39,210 bases of DNA from WFQV01 sp964611145 (GCA_964611145.1 CAZSYM010000017.1:1-39210); one strand, 5' to 3'; shown: positions 25,407-34,052, counted from the stretch's first letter. Notes: generated by a model not told the origin, from the letters alone. Made by a program: numbers and translations.

Positions 25407-25778
25407 CTAATTGAGTTTAAATTTTTCATCCCCTTCGAAATCCCGGGCATTCAGAACAATGGGGCTTAACAACTTTTTAGCGTTCTCAATCGCATAATTT
25501 CCAAACTCCTTTTTACCGAATATTCTTGCCAATTCACGGATTGCCTTGGTTATTATGAGGGGCAAATTGCTTTCCTCCATAAAGACGTCGAGAGGGAGCA
25601 AAATCACCAAATCGAATGCGGCGGTTTCGGCAATGGAAAGCAATTCTTCGAAAGGCAAAGCGGTAAGCTTTGTACCCTTGGGCAACAATTTGGCACGCTC
25701 CCGAAGTTTTTTTTCTTCGAACATTCTTGCCGTCAGCAATGTAACGGCTTCGCTTGTGGAAATGTTCAACTCTATCAT
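25407..25778 (-). CDS. 123-residue cytosolic protein of unknown function
   Basis: I do not recognise this 123-residue protein. It has no signal peptide or clear membrane helix. An N-terminal ISTSEAVTLLTARMFEEKKLRERAK region looks helical. The middle contains a hydrophobic strand (AFDLVILLPLDVF, about residues 54-66). The end is helical and lysine-rich. AAGGTG lies 5 nt before the ATG, and the start is only 9 bp after the stop of the TPR/barrel gene, so the two are co-transcribed. The GMC oxidoreductase follows 35 bp later. A regulatory or adaptor role is only a guess. Confidence 0.7.
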   Translation of the reverse strand: MIELNISTSEAVTLLTARMFEEKKLRERAKLLPKGTKLTALPFEELLSIAETAAFDLVILLPLDVFMEESNLPLIITKAIRELARIFGKKEFGNYAIENAKKLLSPIVLNARDFEGDEKFKLN

Positions 25779-25787
25779 TTTCGCACC

Positions 25788-28673
25788 TTAATAAATTGAC
25801 CAATACGCGGAAATTTCCCCAGAAAGATATTGGTAGCCGGTATTGTCGCGAGTTGTACTTCCGTACGAGAGAGCCCCGGTAATGGATAGCTTTTTACTAT
25901 ATTCATATTCAAGTTGTGCTCGTGCTTCCGTTAGTATAAATTTATTAGCAGGCACATATCCCACTTTAGCATTTAAAAAGAGCTTAAAAAATTCCTCGTT
26001 ATAAAGATAATACTCTCCCCAAACACTATGTGACACAAACCCAATAGGTGAATAGTAAAGGAAAGCATCAAAACGGAAGTTTGCATAATAGTATTCATAT
26101 CCTATAGTTAAATCCTTCCAATATACCTTGCCTATCCTAAATCGTATATTATTTCCGGCATTACCATCGGAGACAGTAATAAAAGTATAATAACTCGAAA
26201 GTTTCAAACCAGAATGAAAATTATAATAACCCTGTAATCTATAAAAAGCGGCTTGCAGACGAATATCTATAAGGTATGGGGAATACAACAAAAGATCCGC
26301 ATCGGTATTCAAATAATTTGCTGTTACACCAAGCGTATCCTTAATTTCATATTTCACAAAAGCATCCATCTCATTGCCCGTCGTACCGAAGTTTGAATTT
26401 ACCACACCATAACCTAAGCCCGCAGAAAATCTACGTTTAACATTAGCAAAAATATGCCCTTTGAAGGTTGTGAAATCCCCATGCCATGTATAATTATCTG
26501 TCGGAATATTACTGAGTATATTGCTATTCAGTAAGTTAGGATCTGCACTAGCATAAGTTTTAAGAAAAGAAACACCAATAGAAAAATATGATATCAATCC
26601 CAAATCCAATCTTCCACCAAATCTATAAAACTGAAAACCGATATTATCCTTATAGAAGGAAGCAGACGGGGCAAGTCCAATACTACTAGGGAAAGTTGCT
26701 ATCAGACCTTCAAGTCCAGTAACAGGTAACCATTTAAGGCGCATTTTAACCATTTTCACTTCCGTGGAATCCAGGTCCCATTTATCCAGCAAAAGATTAT
26801 AAATCATGCGTGCGGAATCGGGTTTATCCACCTTAGCATAAGTATCTGCAAGGTATAAGATAGGATCGAATTCATCAGGTTCCTCTTTGGTCAATTCCCG
26901 AAATTCTTTAAGAGCACCAAGCGAATCCCCCATTGCGTAAAGGAGTTTCGCATGTTGAAGAGCCGCTTCGTACATATACCCATGACGCAAAACTTCCTCA
27001 TAAGATTCCTTCGCTCCTTCATAATCCTTGGCACAAAACTGAACGTCTCCATATTCTTTTAAAATCAAATCATTGGGTTCAGCCTCGTCAAGATACTCGC
27101 GATAATATGGTAACGCTTCCTCGCAACTATCTTTCATTGCAAGCGTTCTGCCTTTCTCAAGAATTTTATAAAGCTCTTCTTCTTTCGCACGCATTTTTTG
27201 AAATTCAATATTGGATTTTAACTTTTGTACTTCGGGATTCGAAGCGTCTATTTTCTCAGCACGGTCAGCCATTTCTTGAGCTTTATCAAAATCTCTCTTT
27301 AACAATAAATACGAACCCATTGCTATTAAAGCATCGACATTATTAGGTTGCTTATTAATCACATTTGTAAGATACTCTTCCGCCAAATCCAAATCCTGAC
27401 TTGTCCAAACGGAAAGCTGAGCTCGGAAAAGTTGATATTCAAGATTATTGGGATATCTTTCCAACAATTTATCCATTATTTGAATCGCCTTATCAAACTG
27501 TCTGCTCCACGAAGCCGCCCTTGCATAATCGAAAAGAAATTTCGGATCCTTCTCGTCGGGCACTTCTTTCAAATAATTTTCGTACACCGCCAAAGCGGAA
27601 TCATAATTTTCGGTATAAGTATAATACCTTGCCAGGTTATAAGCAGCCTTTTTGTCCTTGGGATTTTTAGACAATCTATTTCGATAATATTCAATTTTAT
27701 TTTTGTAAACTTTCTCACGATAATTCGTAACGTAACTCCAAAGTTTTTCAAATTTTGGGTCATTCTGATATTTGTCAACTAATACCAAAAGTTGCTGATA
27801 TGCTTCCTCTATCCTTTTGGCTTTAATTAACTCTTTAATTAAACGAAAACGAATCTCATCTCGTTTGGGGTTTTTCTTTAAAATTCGGTAGTATCTATCA
27901 ATCGGGTATTCTTTTACATCGGTAGGACCTAATTCTGTGACATAGGCATTTTTAGTGGCAATATCCAATCCTTTCCGAGCCTCTTGAAAATAAGGTTTAA
28001 AACTCAAAGCACGTTCAAACGCCTTTTTAGCCACCTTATATTGACCGAGCCAAAGACTAAAATAACCATAACGGCTCCATAGTCTCCAGTCATCTGGGTG
28101 TTTATCCAACCATTTTTTCAATATTTTTTGCCCTTTTTTCAAATGTTTATTAGCGGCAAGTATTTCAGTATAGCGAATTATCTCGTCCGAAGAAGCATTG
28201 GGATCCAAAGCTAAATATTTATCGTACCATTCTTCTGCGAGTTGCCATTCTTCCATCCATCGGTACGCCTTACCAATTTCCAAATAATTATAGGGATTTC
28301 CCGGGTTTATTTGAATATCTCTTTTATACCCCACAATATTCTTTTTAAGCATCTTGTACCAAATTTCAGTAACTCGCTCAAGATTTTTCAAAACTTCTTT
28401 ATTATTAGGTTCTAATTTTCTGGCACGGCGGAAATCAATAACCGCCTCCTTGTACTGAGAGCGAGCCTCGTAACAAAGTCCCCGCAAATTGTATCCCTCT
28501 GCAAGACGAGGTTTCGCCGCAATATATTTATTCAAAAGCTGAATTGCTTCCCCATATCTACCTGCTTTCATATGCGCAAGAGCCGCCTGTTTGAGGGATT
28601 CGGGGTCTATTTGCTGACCCAGTATCAAATTCGAAAGCAAAAACAATATGGCAAGACTTTTTATAATTCTCAT
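25788..28673 (-). CDS. Exported TPR protein with C-terminal outer-membrane beta-barrel
   Basis: A 961-residue protein with a signal peptide at residues 1-19 or 20 (LAILFLLSNLILG, cleavage before Q). Residues 22 to about 625 are a long tetratricopeptide superhelix (for example AAKPRLAEGYNLRGLCYEA, then KLEPNNKEVL). The last 300 residues alternate hydrophobic and aromatic positions and end in ISAYWSIY, typical of an outer-membrane barrel. The design resembles the periplasmic TPR plus barrel of exopolysaccharide exporters BcsC and PgaA and of YaiO-like proteins. No glycosyltransferase or synthase gene is adjacent, so the exported molecule is unknown. The gene looks more AT-rich than its neighbours. 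It probably heads an operon with the 123-residue protein and the GMC oxidoreductase. Confidence 0.8.
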   Translation of the reverse strand: MRIIKSLAILFLLSNLILGQQIDPESLKQAALAHMKAGRYGEAIQLLNKYIAAKPRLAEGYNLRGLCYEARSQYKEAVIDFRRARKLEPNNKEVLKNLERVTEIWYKMLKKNIVGYKRDIQINPGNPYNYLEIGKAYRWMEEWQLAEEWYDKYLALDPNASSDEIIRYTEILAANKHLKKGQKILKKWLDKHPDDWRLWSRYGYFSLWLGQYKVAKKAFERALSFKPYFQEARKGLDIATKNAYVTELGPTDVKEYPIDRYYRILKKNPKRDEIRFRLIKELIKAKRIEEAYQQLLVLVDKYQNDPKFEKLWSYVTNYREKVYKNKIEYYRNRLSKNPKDKKAAYNLARYYTYTENYDSALAVYENYLKEVPDEKDPKFLFDYARAASWSRQFDKAIQIMDKLLERYPNNLEYQLFRAQLSVWTSQDLDLAEEYLTNVINKQPNNVDALIAMGSYLLLKRDFDKAQEMADRAEKIDASNPEVQKLKSNIEFQKMRAKEEELYKILEKGRTLAMKDSCEEALPYYREYLDEAEPNDLILKEYGDVQFCAKDYEGAKESYEEVLRHGYMYEAALQHAKLLYAMGDSLGALKEFRELTKEEPDEFDPILYLADTYAKVDKPDSARMIYNLLLDKWDLDSTEVKMVKMRLKWLPVTGLEGLIATFPSSIGLAPSASFYKDNIGFQFYRFGGRLDLGLISYFSIGVSFLKTYASADPNLLNSNILSNIPTDNYTWHGDFTTFKGHIFANVKRRFSAGLGYGVVNSNFGTTGNEMDAFVKYEIKDTLGVTANYLNTDADLLLYSPYLIDIRLQAAFYRLQGYYNFHSGLKLSSYYTFITVSDGNAGNNIRFRIGKVYWKDLTIGYEYYYANFRFDAFLYYSPIGFVSHSVWGEYYLYNEEFFKLFLNAKVGYVPANKFILTEARAQLEYEYSKKLSITGALSYGSTTRDNTGYQYLSGEISAYWSIY

Positions 28674-28767
28674 TCTATACTTTCTCTAATATATTAAAAT
28701 TACAATATGTTACCGACATCTTCTAATTTTTAGCTTTAAATTACTAAAAAAAACCGACAAAAAACAA

Positions 28768-31077
28768 CTAAATGCCCGATTTTTTGATTCTTAAAACCGA
28801 CACGGCTTTCTTCTCCACTTTGGATTTTGAGAAAGGGACGTTCCAATATTCGCCTTTTTGCATAAAAGGCAGGAAATCGGCGTAATGCGAAGAAAAAGGA
28901 TTGCCCGATTGTCCCAAATTGCCAATAATTAAAAAGCTATCGGGATTTGCCCAATCGAGCAAAAACCTCATACTTGGCCCGACTATTGCGTCAAATTCCT
29001 TTTCTTTTTCATTATAAGCATTAAAATTCGCATCTATCGTGGAGTTGTCCCCTCCAATTTTGTAAGGTCCTCGATTCAAATCAAGCCAATAATCAAGCAA
29101 CTTCACCACGCCAAGAGGGTGACTAAGTTTATGAAAACTTATTTCGCCAAGTTCCACTTTCCCGAATTTACTGAGCACACTATCGAGGGCGGAAGCGGAT
29201 ATTTCCTCAATTGTTTCTTTATGCCCCTTTGTAATTTTGTTATCAATCACACTTTCGTAATTGTTCGTCAGAACCTCTTCCACGATAAAGCGTCCTATTT
29301 TCCAATCCTTACCCAATTCATCTTTAAATATTTCCTCGGTCAAAAAATACCACCATGCGGTAAAGATGCCTGCGGGAACACTTTTAACATCCATTTTCCC
29401 GTCCCATTGCCGAACAGAATCCGCTAACGCACGTTCGCCTAATTCCTCGGCGCCTTTTGCAAGGAGGTTTTTCCAACGAAGAGCCTTTACCGAAATTAAA
29501 TCCTGCTGTATTCTTTCTGCTCTTTCGATGCCCATTTTCCTCGTATTCTTGAGCAACTCCGTAACCCTGACAATTCGGTAAGGGTCATAAAAGCCCGGAA
29601 TAGAATACTGCCAATTGGGAGGAACAATTTGATTGTTGCTGGTAGCCACGAAACCCTGTTCAGGATTAAAAACGAAAGGCGTTTCCTCCAACGGACGGTA
29701 GCCTTTCCAACGATATTCCGCAAATTCTCCAGGCAACTCAACAAAAGTATTTTTAAAATCCCTAATCGGAATGGGCGCACCTAATTGGTAGCCAATATTT
29801 CCGTATTTATCGGAGTATGTCCAATTTACATCCAGCGCGCCGAGGGAAGTTACCACTCTTCTAAATTCCGAAAAGTTCCGGACATGCGCCAACTTGAAAC
29901 CGGAGGCAATAATTTCGGAAACGTCAAAATCATAACCTGCCCATTTAAGAGCGAGGACGGAAACGGAATCTTTCTCGATAACACTCCCCACATCGGTTTT
30001 GTAAATATTGAATTTATAAGCTTTCTCAAAACCCTTTACGTTAATGGAATCAGGGATAATTTGCATTTTTTTATACCCTTGGGGAGTGAGGACCGAAAGC
30101 GAATCGGTGGGAGATAATTTTTGCCGATAATAATCATTCAAATCAACGGATGCCACCGTAAAAGCGAACGCACATTCGCTATTATGCCCCATAACGACGA
30201 AAGGTATGGAAGGAACGGTTACCCCCAGCACGTTTGTGCCTTCACGTGAATGGAGTCCCACAATGTACCAAAAACCGGGAATCGTATTTATTTGCAAATG
30301 CGGATCGCTTTCATGCATCGGCTTGCCGCTGGCACTTTTACCCGGAGCAATCGCCCAAGAATTGGAAGCAAAGCCCATATTGTAGTTCAGAGAAACGGTT
30401 GCCAAAAAACTCGGCGATTTCTCAAACGGCACAGTCGAGGGAGACCAATTTTTGTACTTACTTATTATCCCGTAAATATCCTTTCCAAGTTTTTTCATCA
30501 ACTCATCGTATTGGCGATCATGGTCCATTAAATAATGAGCAAACCAAGTTTGGTAAAGCATTATAGCGGCTACATGCTTCGGTTCCCACTTAGGCGGAGT
30601 TAAGCCGAGAATTACGAATTCAGGGGGCATAACGCTTTTTTGCATTATCCATTGATTGATTCCGTCACAATAACTTTTCAGCAACTCCATTTCCTTGGAG
30701 GACATATTTTGAACATCCGCATAAGCTTTGCGTGCAAAACCGATTTTCCTCTGAACCAAATCGAAAGCCAACGCTTTGGGACCGAAAACTTCCGAAAGTG
30801 TTCCAGTCGCCACGCGCCGTATCAATTCCATTTGAAACAATCGCTCCGAAGCATGCAACCATCCCAATGCAAACATCAAATCCTTGTCGGTCTTAGCCCA
30901 AACTTGAGGGACAGCCATACTGTCGTAATAAATTTGGACTTCGTCATCCACACCGGTTACCCGCACCATACCGTCATGTTGGGCAACCGAAAACGACAAA
31001 TAAAATCTCCCTGCAAACCAGACAATTAAGAAGATAACAACCAGGACAAGCACAATCCATTTTAATGCTTTTTTCAT
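28768..31077 (-). CDS. Penicillin acylase family (S45) amidohydrolase
   Basis: A 769-residue Ntn hydrolase precursor. The N-terminus carries a hydrophobic segment (residues 7-22) acting as signal or anchor. The alpha-chain part runs to about 237. The self-cleavage site and nucleophile is S238 in ASNSWAIAPGKSASGKP (237-253), matching the S-N-x-W start of penicillin acylase beta chains. DPHL (258-261) follows as in the family. After maturation a periplasmic alpha/beta enzyme would cleave amide bonds of N-acyl compounds. Natural substrates could be acyl-homoserine lactones, N-acyl amino acids or phenylacetyl amides; none is favoured here. GCAAGG precedes the ATG. Transcribed alone after the tpiA terminator. 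Confidence 0.9.
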   Translation of the reverse strand: MKKALKWIVLVLVVIFLIVWFAGRFYLSFSVAQHDGMVRVTGVDDEVQIYYDSMAVPQVWAKTDKDLMFALGWLHASERLFQMELIRRVATGTLSEVFGPKALAFDLVQRKIGFARKAYADVQNMSSKEMELLKSYCDGINQWIMQKSVMPPEFVILGLTPPKWEPKHVAAIMLYQTWFAHYLMDHDRQYDELMKKLGKDIYGIISKYKNWSPSTVPFEKSPSFLATVSLNYNMGFASNSWAIAPGKSASGKPMHESDPHLQINTIPGFWYIVGLHSREGTNVLGVTVPSIPFVVMGHNSECAFAFTVASVDLNDYYRQKLSPTDSLSVLTPQGYKKMQIIPDSINVKGFEKAYKFNIYKTDVGSVIEKDSVSVLALKWAGYDFDVSEIIASGFKLAHVRNFSEFRRVVTSLGALDVNWTYSDKYGNIGYQLGAPIPIRDFKNTFVELPGEFAEYRWKGYRPLEETPFVFNPEQGFVATSNNQIVPPNWQYSIPGFYDPYRIVRVTELLKNTRKMGIERAERIQQDLISVKALRWKNLLAKGAEELGERALADSVRQWDGKMDVKSVPAGIFTAWWYFLTEEIFKDELGKDWKIGRFIVEEVLTNNYESVIDNKITKGHKETIEEISASALDSVLSKFGKVELGEISFHKLSHPLGVVKLLDYWLDLNRGPYKIGGDNSTIDANFNAYNEKEKEFDAIVGPSMRFLLDWANPDSFLIIGNLGQSGNPFSSHYADFLPFMQKGEYWNVPFSKSKVEKKAVSVLRIKKSGI

Positions 31078-31169
31078 TTTTTACCTTGCTCCCAAAATTT
31101 ATTTTCTCGTTTTAAAATATAAGGGAAAATAGGATTTACGTAGAGAAAAAACACGGCGCAAAAAAAGAA

Positions 31170-31186
31170 CGCTCCCCGAGGGAGCG
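31170..31186. terminator. Intrinsic terminator of the mrp-nfu-tpiA operon
   Basis: A 7-bp GC stem (CGCTCCC/GGGAGCG) with a 3-nt loop about 25 bp past the tpiA stop. On the minus strand it is followed by TTC and then seven T. A five-T run also lies on the plus side, but no plus-strand gene precedes it. Confidence 0.88.
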
Positions 31187-31210
31187 CCTTTTTCATACAT
31201 CGGTGAAAAA

Positions 31211-31966
31211 TTAAGCGGATTTTATAATTTCGACAAACGACTCGGCTTTCAAACATGCGCCGCCCACAAGCGCACCGTCTATATTCGGTTGGGAAAGCAA
31301 AGAAGCCGCATTAGTCGGCTTCACACTACCGCCGTATTGTATAGTAAGATTTTCCGCCGTAGTCGCATCGTAAAGAGTGGCAATCAAATTTCTAATAAAC
31401 TTATGAATTTCCTCCGCCTGGTCGGGAGTGGCGGTTTTACCTGTTCCTATCGCCCAAACGGGCTCGTAAGCAAGTATTAAATCGGAAATATTTTCCGCCG
31501 TTATATCTTGAAGCGCTCCTTCGATTTGGGTACGAATCACCTGTTCGGTGATTCCGCTTTCCCTCTGTTCCAAAGTCTCTCCCACACAGAGAATAGGTTT
31601 CAACTCTTTTTCAAAGGCTTTTTTCAACTTTTTGTTTATCGTAGAGTCGTCTTCGTTGAAAATCGCCCGTCGTTCGGAATGGCCAAGGATTACATATTCA
31701 ACTCCAACGGAACGAAGCATATCGGGTGAAATTTCTCCCGTGAACGCTCCCGAGTCCTCGAAATACATATTTTGAGCGCCCAAATGAATGGGCGAATCTT
31801 TAATAACCGCATGCACCGCTTCGAGATTAGTAAACGGGGGACAAACAATAATTTCGCATTTAGGTTCAAAACGAGCGAGTTCATTTTTCAATTCGGAAAC
31901 CAATTGAACGGCTTCGTCCAAAGTTTTGTTCATTTTCCAATTGCCTGCAACGACCTTTTTTCTCAT
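31211..31966 (-). CDS. tpiA: Triosephosphate isomerase
   Basis: A 251-residue glycolytic isomerase interconverting dihydroxyacetone phosphate and glyceraldehyde 3-phosphate. Active-site residues are N9 and K11 (AGNWKMN), H96 (ILGHSERR) and E168 (AYEPVWAIGTG). The phosphate loop is GGSVKPTNAA. An in-frame ATG four codons upstream (31978) begins one base after the nfu stop. The GGAG that lies inside those four codons is placed 6 nt before the second ATG, so the shorter start is preferred. It is the third gene of the mrp-nfu-tpiA cluster, so glycolysis and Fe-S assembly genes appear to share a transcript. Confidence 0.96.
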   Translation of the reverse strand: MRKKVVAGNWKMNKTLDEAVQLVSELKNELARFEPKCEIIVCPPFTNLEAVHAVIKDSPIHLGAQNMYFEDSGAFTGEISPDMLRSVGVEYVILGHSERRAIFNEDDSTINKKLKKAFEKELKPILCVGETLEQRESGITEQVIRTQIEGALQDITAENISDLILAYEPVWAIGTGKTATPDQAEEIHKFIRNLIATLYDATTAENLTIQYGGSVKPTNAASLLSQPNIDGALVGGACLKAESFVEIIKSA

Positions 31967-31972
31967 TTTATT

Positions 31973-31976
31973 CTCC
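31973..31976 (-). promoter_or_regulatory. Ribosome binding site deciding the tpiA start
   Basis: GGAG on the minus strand, 6 nt before the ATG at 31966. It lies within the alternative first codons starting at 31978, which supports the later start. Confidence 0.65.
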
Positions 31977-31979
31977 ATT

Positions 31980-32213
31980 TTAAACTTGTTCCACTCTACG
32001 AATTCTCGGGATTTCGCTCATCAACGCCCTTTCAATTCCCGCTCGTAAAGTCATAACGGAAAGGGGGCAATGAGCGCATGCTCCGGTTAATCTTACCTTT
32101 ACAATTCCCTTAGATGTTATTTCCGTCAGTTCCACTCCGCCGCCGTCCGCTCGGAGATAAGGTTCGAGCTTTGCAAGGACTTTCCTGACGTTTTCTTCGG
32201 TCAATTCAGCCAT
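31980..32213 (-). CDS. Nfu-type Fe-S cluster scaffold (NifU C-terminal domain)
   Basis: A 77-residue stand-alone NifU C-terminal domain. LRADGGGVEL (residues 20-29) is the family signature, and C46-AH-C49 followed by PLS is the cluster-binding CxxC. Such proteins hold a [4Fe-4S] cluster between two subunits and pass it to apo-enzymes. It lies 63 bp downstream of mrp, another Fe-S carrier family, with a hairpin between them, and ends one base before the longer tpiA start. Likely clients in this window are the radical SAM protein and the molybdenum enzyme. Confidence 0.92.
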   Translation of the reverse strand: MAELTEENVRKVLAKLEPYLRADGGGVELTEITSKGIVKVRLTGACAHCPLSVMTLRAGIERALMSEIPRIRRVEQV

Positions 32214-32237
32214 AATTCGTTTTGCTTTAATATTAGG

Positions 32238-32258
32238 AGCCCGAGTTTAACTCGGGCT
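32238..32258. repeat. Perfect inverted repeat between mrp and nfu
   Basis: AGCCCGAG-TTTAA-CTCGGGCT forms an 8-bp stem with a 5-nt loop in the 63-bp gap. No T-run follows on the minus strand, so it is not a classical terminator. It could be an RNA processing or stabilising hairpin within the mrp-nfu transcript, or a regulator site. Confidence 0.7.
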
Positions 32259-32276
32259 TAATATAAATCGTTTATC

Positions 32277-33365
32277 TCAGAGAGAAATTTCGATTTCGGG
32301 TCCGGTGGACTTCTCGTTTCGGAGGCTAATTTCGGCAGCCAATTCACGCGCTATTTGGCGATAAATCTTAGCCTCTTCCGTGTCGGGATACTCGGTAACC
32401 AAAGGTTTACCGGAATCCCCGCCTTCGACTATCTGAGGATTGATAGGCACGCCGCCCAGAAAAGCGGTGCCCAATTCCTTAGCCAATTTTTCTCCGCCAC
32501 CGCTGCCGAAAATATGATATTTCTTGCCCGTATCCGGTGCAATGAAGTAACTCATATTTTCAATCAAACCCAAGGTGGGAACGTTGACTTTCTCGAACAT
32601 TTTCAGCCCTTTTCTCGCATCAATGAGAGAAACGTCCTGAGGAGTAGTAACAATAACCGCTCCTGTCAAAGGTATAGTTTGAGCAAGGGTAAGCTGAATA
32701 TCACCGGTGCCGGGAGGCAAATCATAAAAGAGATAATCCAGTTCTCCCCATTCGACATCGTTCATAAATTGTTTGATTGCACCGCTCGCCATGGCTCCGC
32801 GCCAAATTACGGGTGTCTTGTCGTCAACCAAGAATCCTATGGACATCAACTTAATACCGTAATTCTCAAGGGGAATAATTCTCTGCTTACCGTTGATAAC
32901 CTTGACTTCCGGTTGCTCCTGAATACCGAGCATCATAGGGATACTGGGACCGTAAACATCGGCATCGAGAAGTCCCACCTTAGCACCGTCCAGCGCAAGG
33001 GAAAGAGCGAGATTAACCGCCACAGTGCTTTTTCCCACACCACCTTTACCGCTGGCAACGGCAATAGTGTTTTTAACTCCGGGAAGCATGGCATCTTTCG
33101 TGGGATTCTCATGCTTGGAAACGTTAACCGTAATTTCCACATTCACTTCCTCGACTTCGGGAACCACAGCTTTAATTTCCTTTGTGGCATCTTCTTTTAT
33201 CTTCTCCTTCGCCCAAGAAGCCGGGGTTTTTGATTCTATTTTCAGATTGACCGTCGTTCCGTTTATCTCGACGTCCTTAACCATACCGGCGCTTATCAGA
33301 TCCTTCTTAAGGTCCGGTGCAATCACTTTGCTCAACGCATTCGTAACCACTTCTTTTTGTATCAT
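32277..33365 (-). CDS. mrp: Mrp/NBP35-family Fe-S carrier ATPase, cysteine-free variant
   Basis: A 362-residue protein. Residues 1-83 are a MIP18/DUF59 domain, and the rest is the Mrp/ApbC P-loop ATPase. The deviant Walker A GKGGVGKST is at residues 106-114, DADVYGPSIP at 134-143, and DLPPGTGD at 215-222. Family members bind and transfer Fe-S clusters through a CxxC near the C-terminus. Here the equivalent positions are A276 and T279 (FIAPDTGKK), and the whole protein contains no cysteine. Direct cluster binding by the usual ligands is thus impossible, so it may act as an ATPase partner of the Nfu protein encoded next. AGGAGA lies 8 nt before the ATG. First gene of the cluster. Confidence 0.93.
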   Translation of the reverse strand: MIQKEVVTNALSKVIAPDLKKDLISAGMVKDVEINGTTVNLKIESKTPASWAKEKIKEDATKEIKAVVPEVEEVNVEITVNVSKHENPTKDAMLPGVKNTIAVASGKGGVGKSTVAVNLALSLALDGAKVGLLDADVYGPSIPMMLGIQEQPEVKVINGKQRIIPLENYGIKLMSIGFLVDDKTPVIWRGAMASGAIKQFMNDVEWGELDYLFYDLPPGTGDIQLTLAQTIPLTGAVIVTTPQDVSLIDARKGLKMFEKVNVPTLGLIENMSYFIAPDTGKKYHIFGSGGGEKLAKELGTAFLGGVPINPQIVEGGDSGKPLVTEYPDTEEAKIYRQIARELAAEISLRNEKSTGPEIEISL

Positions 33366-33394
33366 TTCGTATTTCTCCTATTAATTTAAGCACA

Positions 33395-33425
33395 CAAAAT
33401 TAGACAATATTTAAACAACGACAAA
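33395..33425 (-). promoter_or_regulatory. Bacteroidota-type promoter of mrp
   Basis: On the minus strand TTTG (33425-33422), 19 nt, then TAATTTTG (33402-33395), an exact match to TTTG-N19-TAnnTTTG. It lies 29 nt before the mrp ATG, with the ribosome binding site between. Confidence 0.65.
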
Positions 33426-33483
33426 ATATTGGATGCGATATCCGAATTAACGGTGCAAAAATGGAGCTATTTTGAAAATTTTT

Positions 33484-33969
33484 TTAAGAATCCCCTTCGC
33501 CACGTTTTTTCATCAATCTATTATATTCCTCTTCGTAGGCATCGAAAAAGCCTTCGGGTTCCACTAAAATGGAAGCGCCTTTCACCGCCACGTTTCCGTT
33601 CGGCAAAACAATTTCCCCTTCGGCAAAGATTCGTTTCCCTTTTTTCTCCTTTATTCTGCCCCTTACTTTCAATTTCACTCCCAAAGGCACGGGCTTAAGA
33701 AAAGAAATGTTTAGGTTAACGGAAACAATTTTAAAGCCCCGATACCATGCCGCCATACCCATCGCCTCGTCGAGAATTGCAGCGGAAGCACCGCCATGTG
33801 CATGCCCCGGCGGTCCTTGTTGCTCCAAACCCAAAGTATATTCGGAAAATATTTCTCCCGTCTCATCGGCATACCAACGCAAACCTATACCTTTCGGATT
33901 CTCCGAACCGCATACGAAACAAAAACCGTGCTCGGGTAACACTTCGGCTTTCTTCTTTTCCTTATCCAT
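33484..33969 (-). CDS. PaaI-type hotdog-fold thioesterase
   Basis: A 161-residue single-domain hotdog protein. The N-terminal CFVCGSENPKGIGLR (residues 17-31) and HAHGGASAAILDEAMG (about 56-71) are typical of the PaaI/YbdB thioesterase group. These hydrolyse acyl- or aroyl-CoA; the Asp/Glu of LDEAMG is the usual catalytic position. KPVPLGVKLKVRGRI is the expected following strand pair. The C-terminus adds a charged helix (EEEYNRLMKKRG). It is divergent from the rRNA methyltransferase gene and not linked to a phenylacetate pathway here, so the acyl substrate is unknown. Confidence 0.85.
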   Translation of the reverse strand: MDKEKKKAEVLPEHGFCFVCGSENPKGIGLRWYADETGEIFSEYTLGLEQQGPPGHAHGGASAAILDEAMGMAAWYRGFKIVSVNLNISFLKPVPLGVKLKVRGRIKEKKGKRIFAEGEIVLPNGNVAVKGASILVEPEGFFDAYEEEYNRLMKKRGEGDS

Positions 33970-33994
33970 TTTCTTCCCAATTTCTCATGACAAT

Positions 33995-34027
33995 TTTGTA
34001 AAAATACTAATTTATTGAATAGATTTG
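33995..34027 (+). promoter_or_regulatory. Bacteroidota-type promoter of the rRNA methyltransferase gene
   Basis: TTTG (33995-33998), 21 nt, TAGATTTG (34020-34027), an exact TAnnTTTG. AAGGAG follows before the ATG at 34053, giving a short leader of about 20 nt. Confidence 0.6.
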
Positions 34028-34052
34028 TAATCGATTTATCGAAGGAGTTATA

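Noticed and set aside
32355..33233. 292-codon open frame on the plus strand
   Set aside because: Complement of mrp, which has complete conserved motifs; the plus-strand product shows no recognisable domain.
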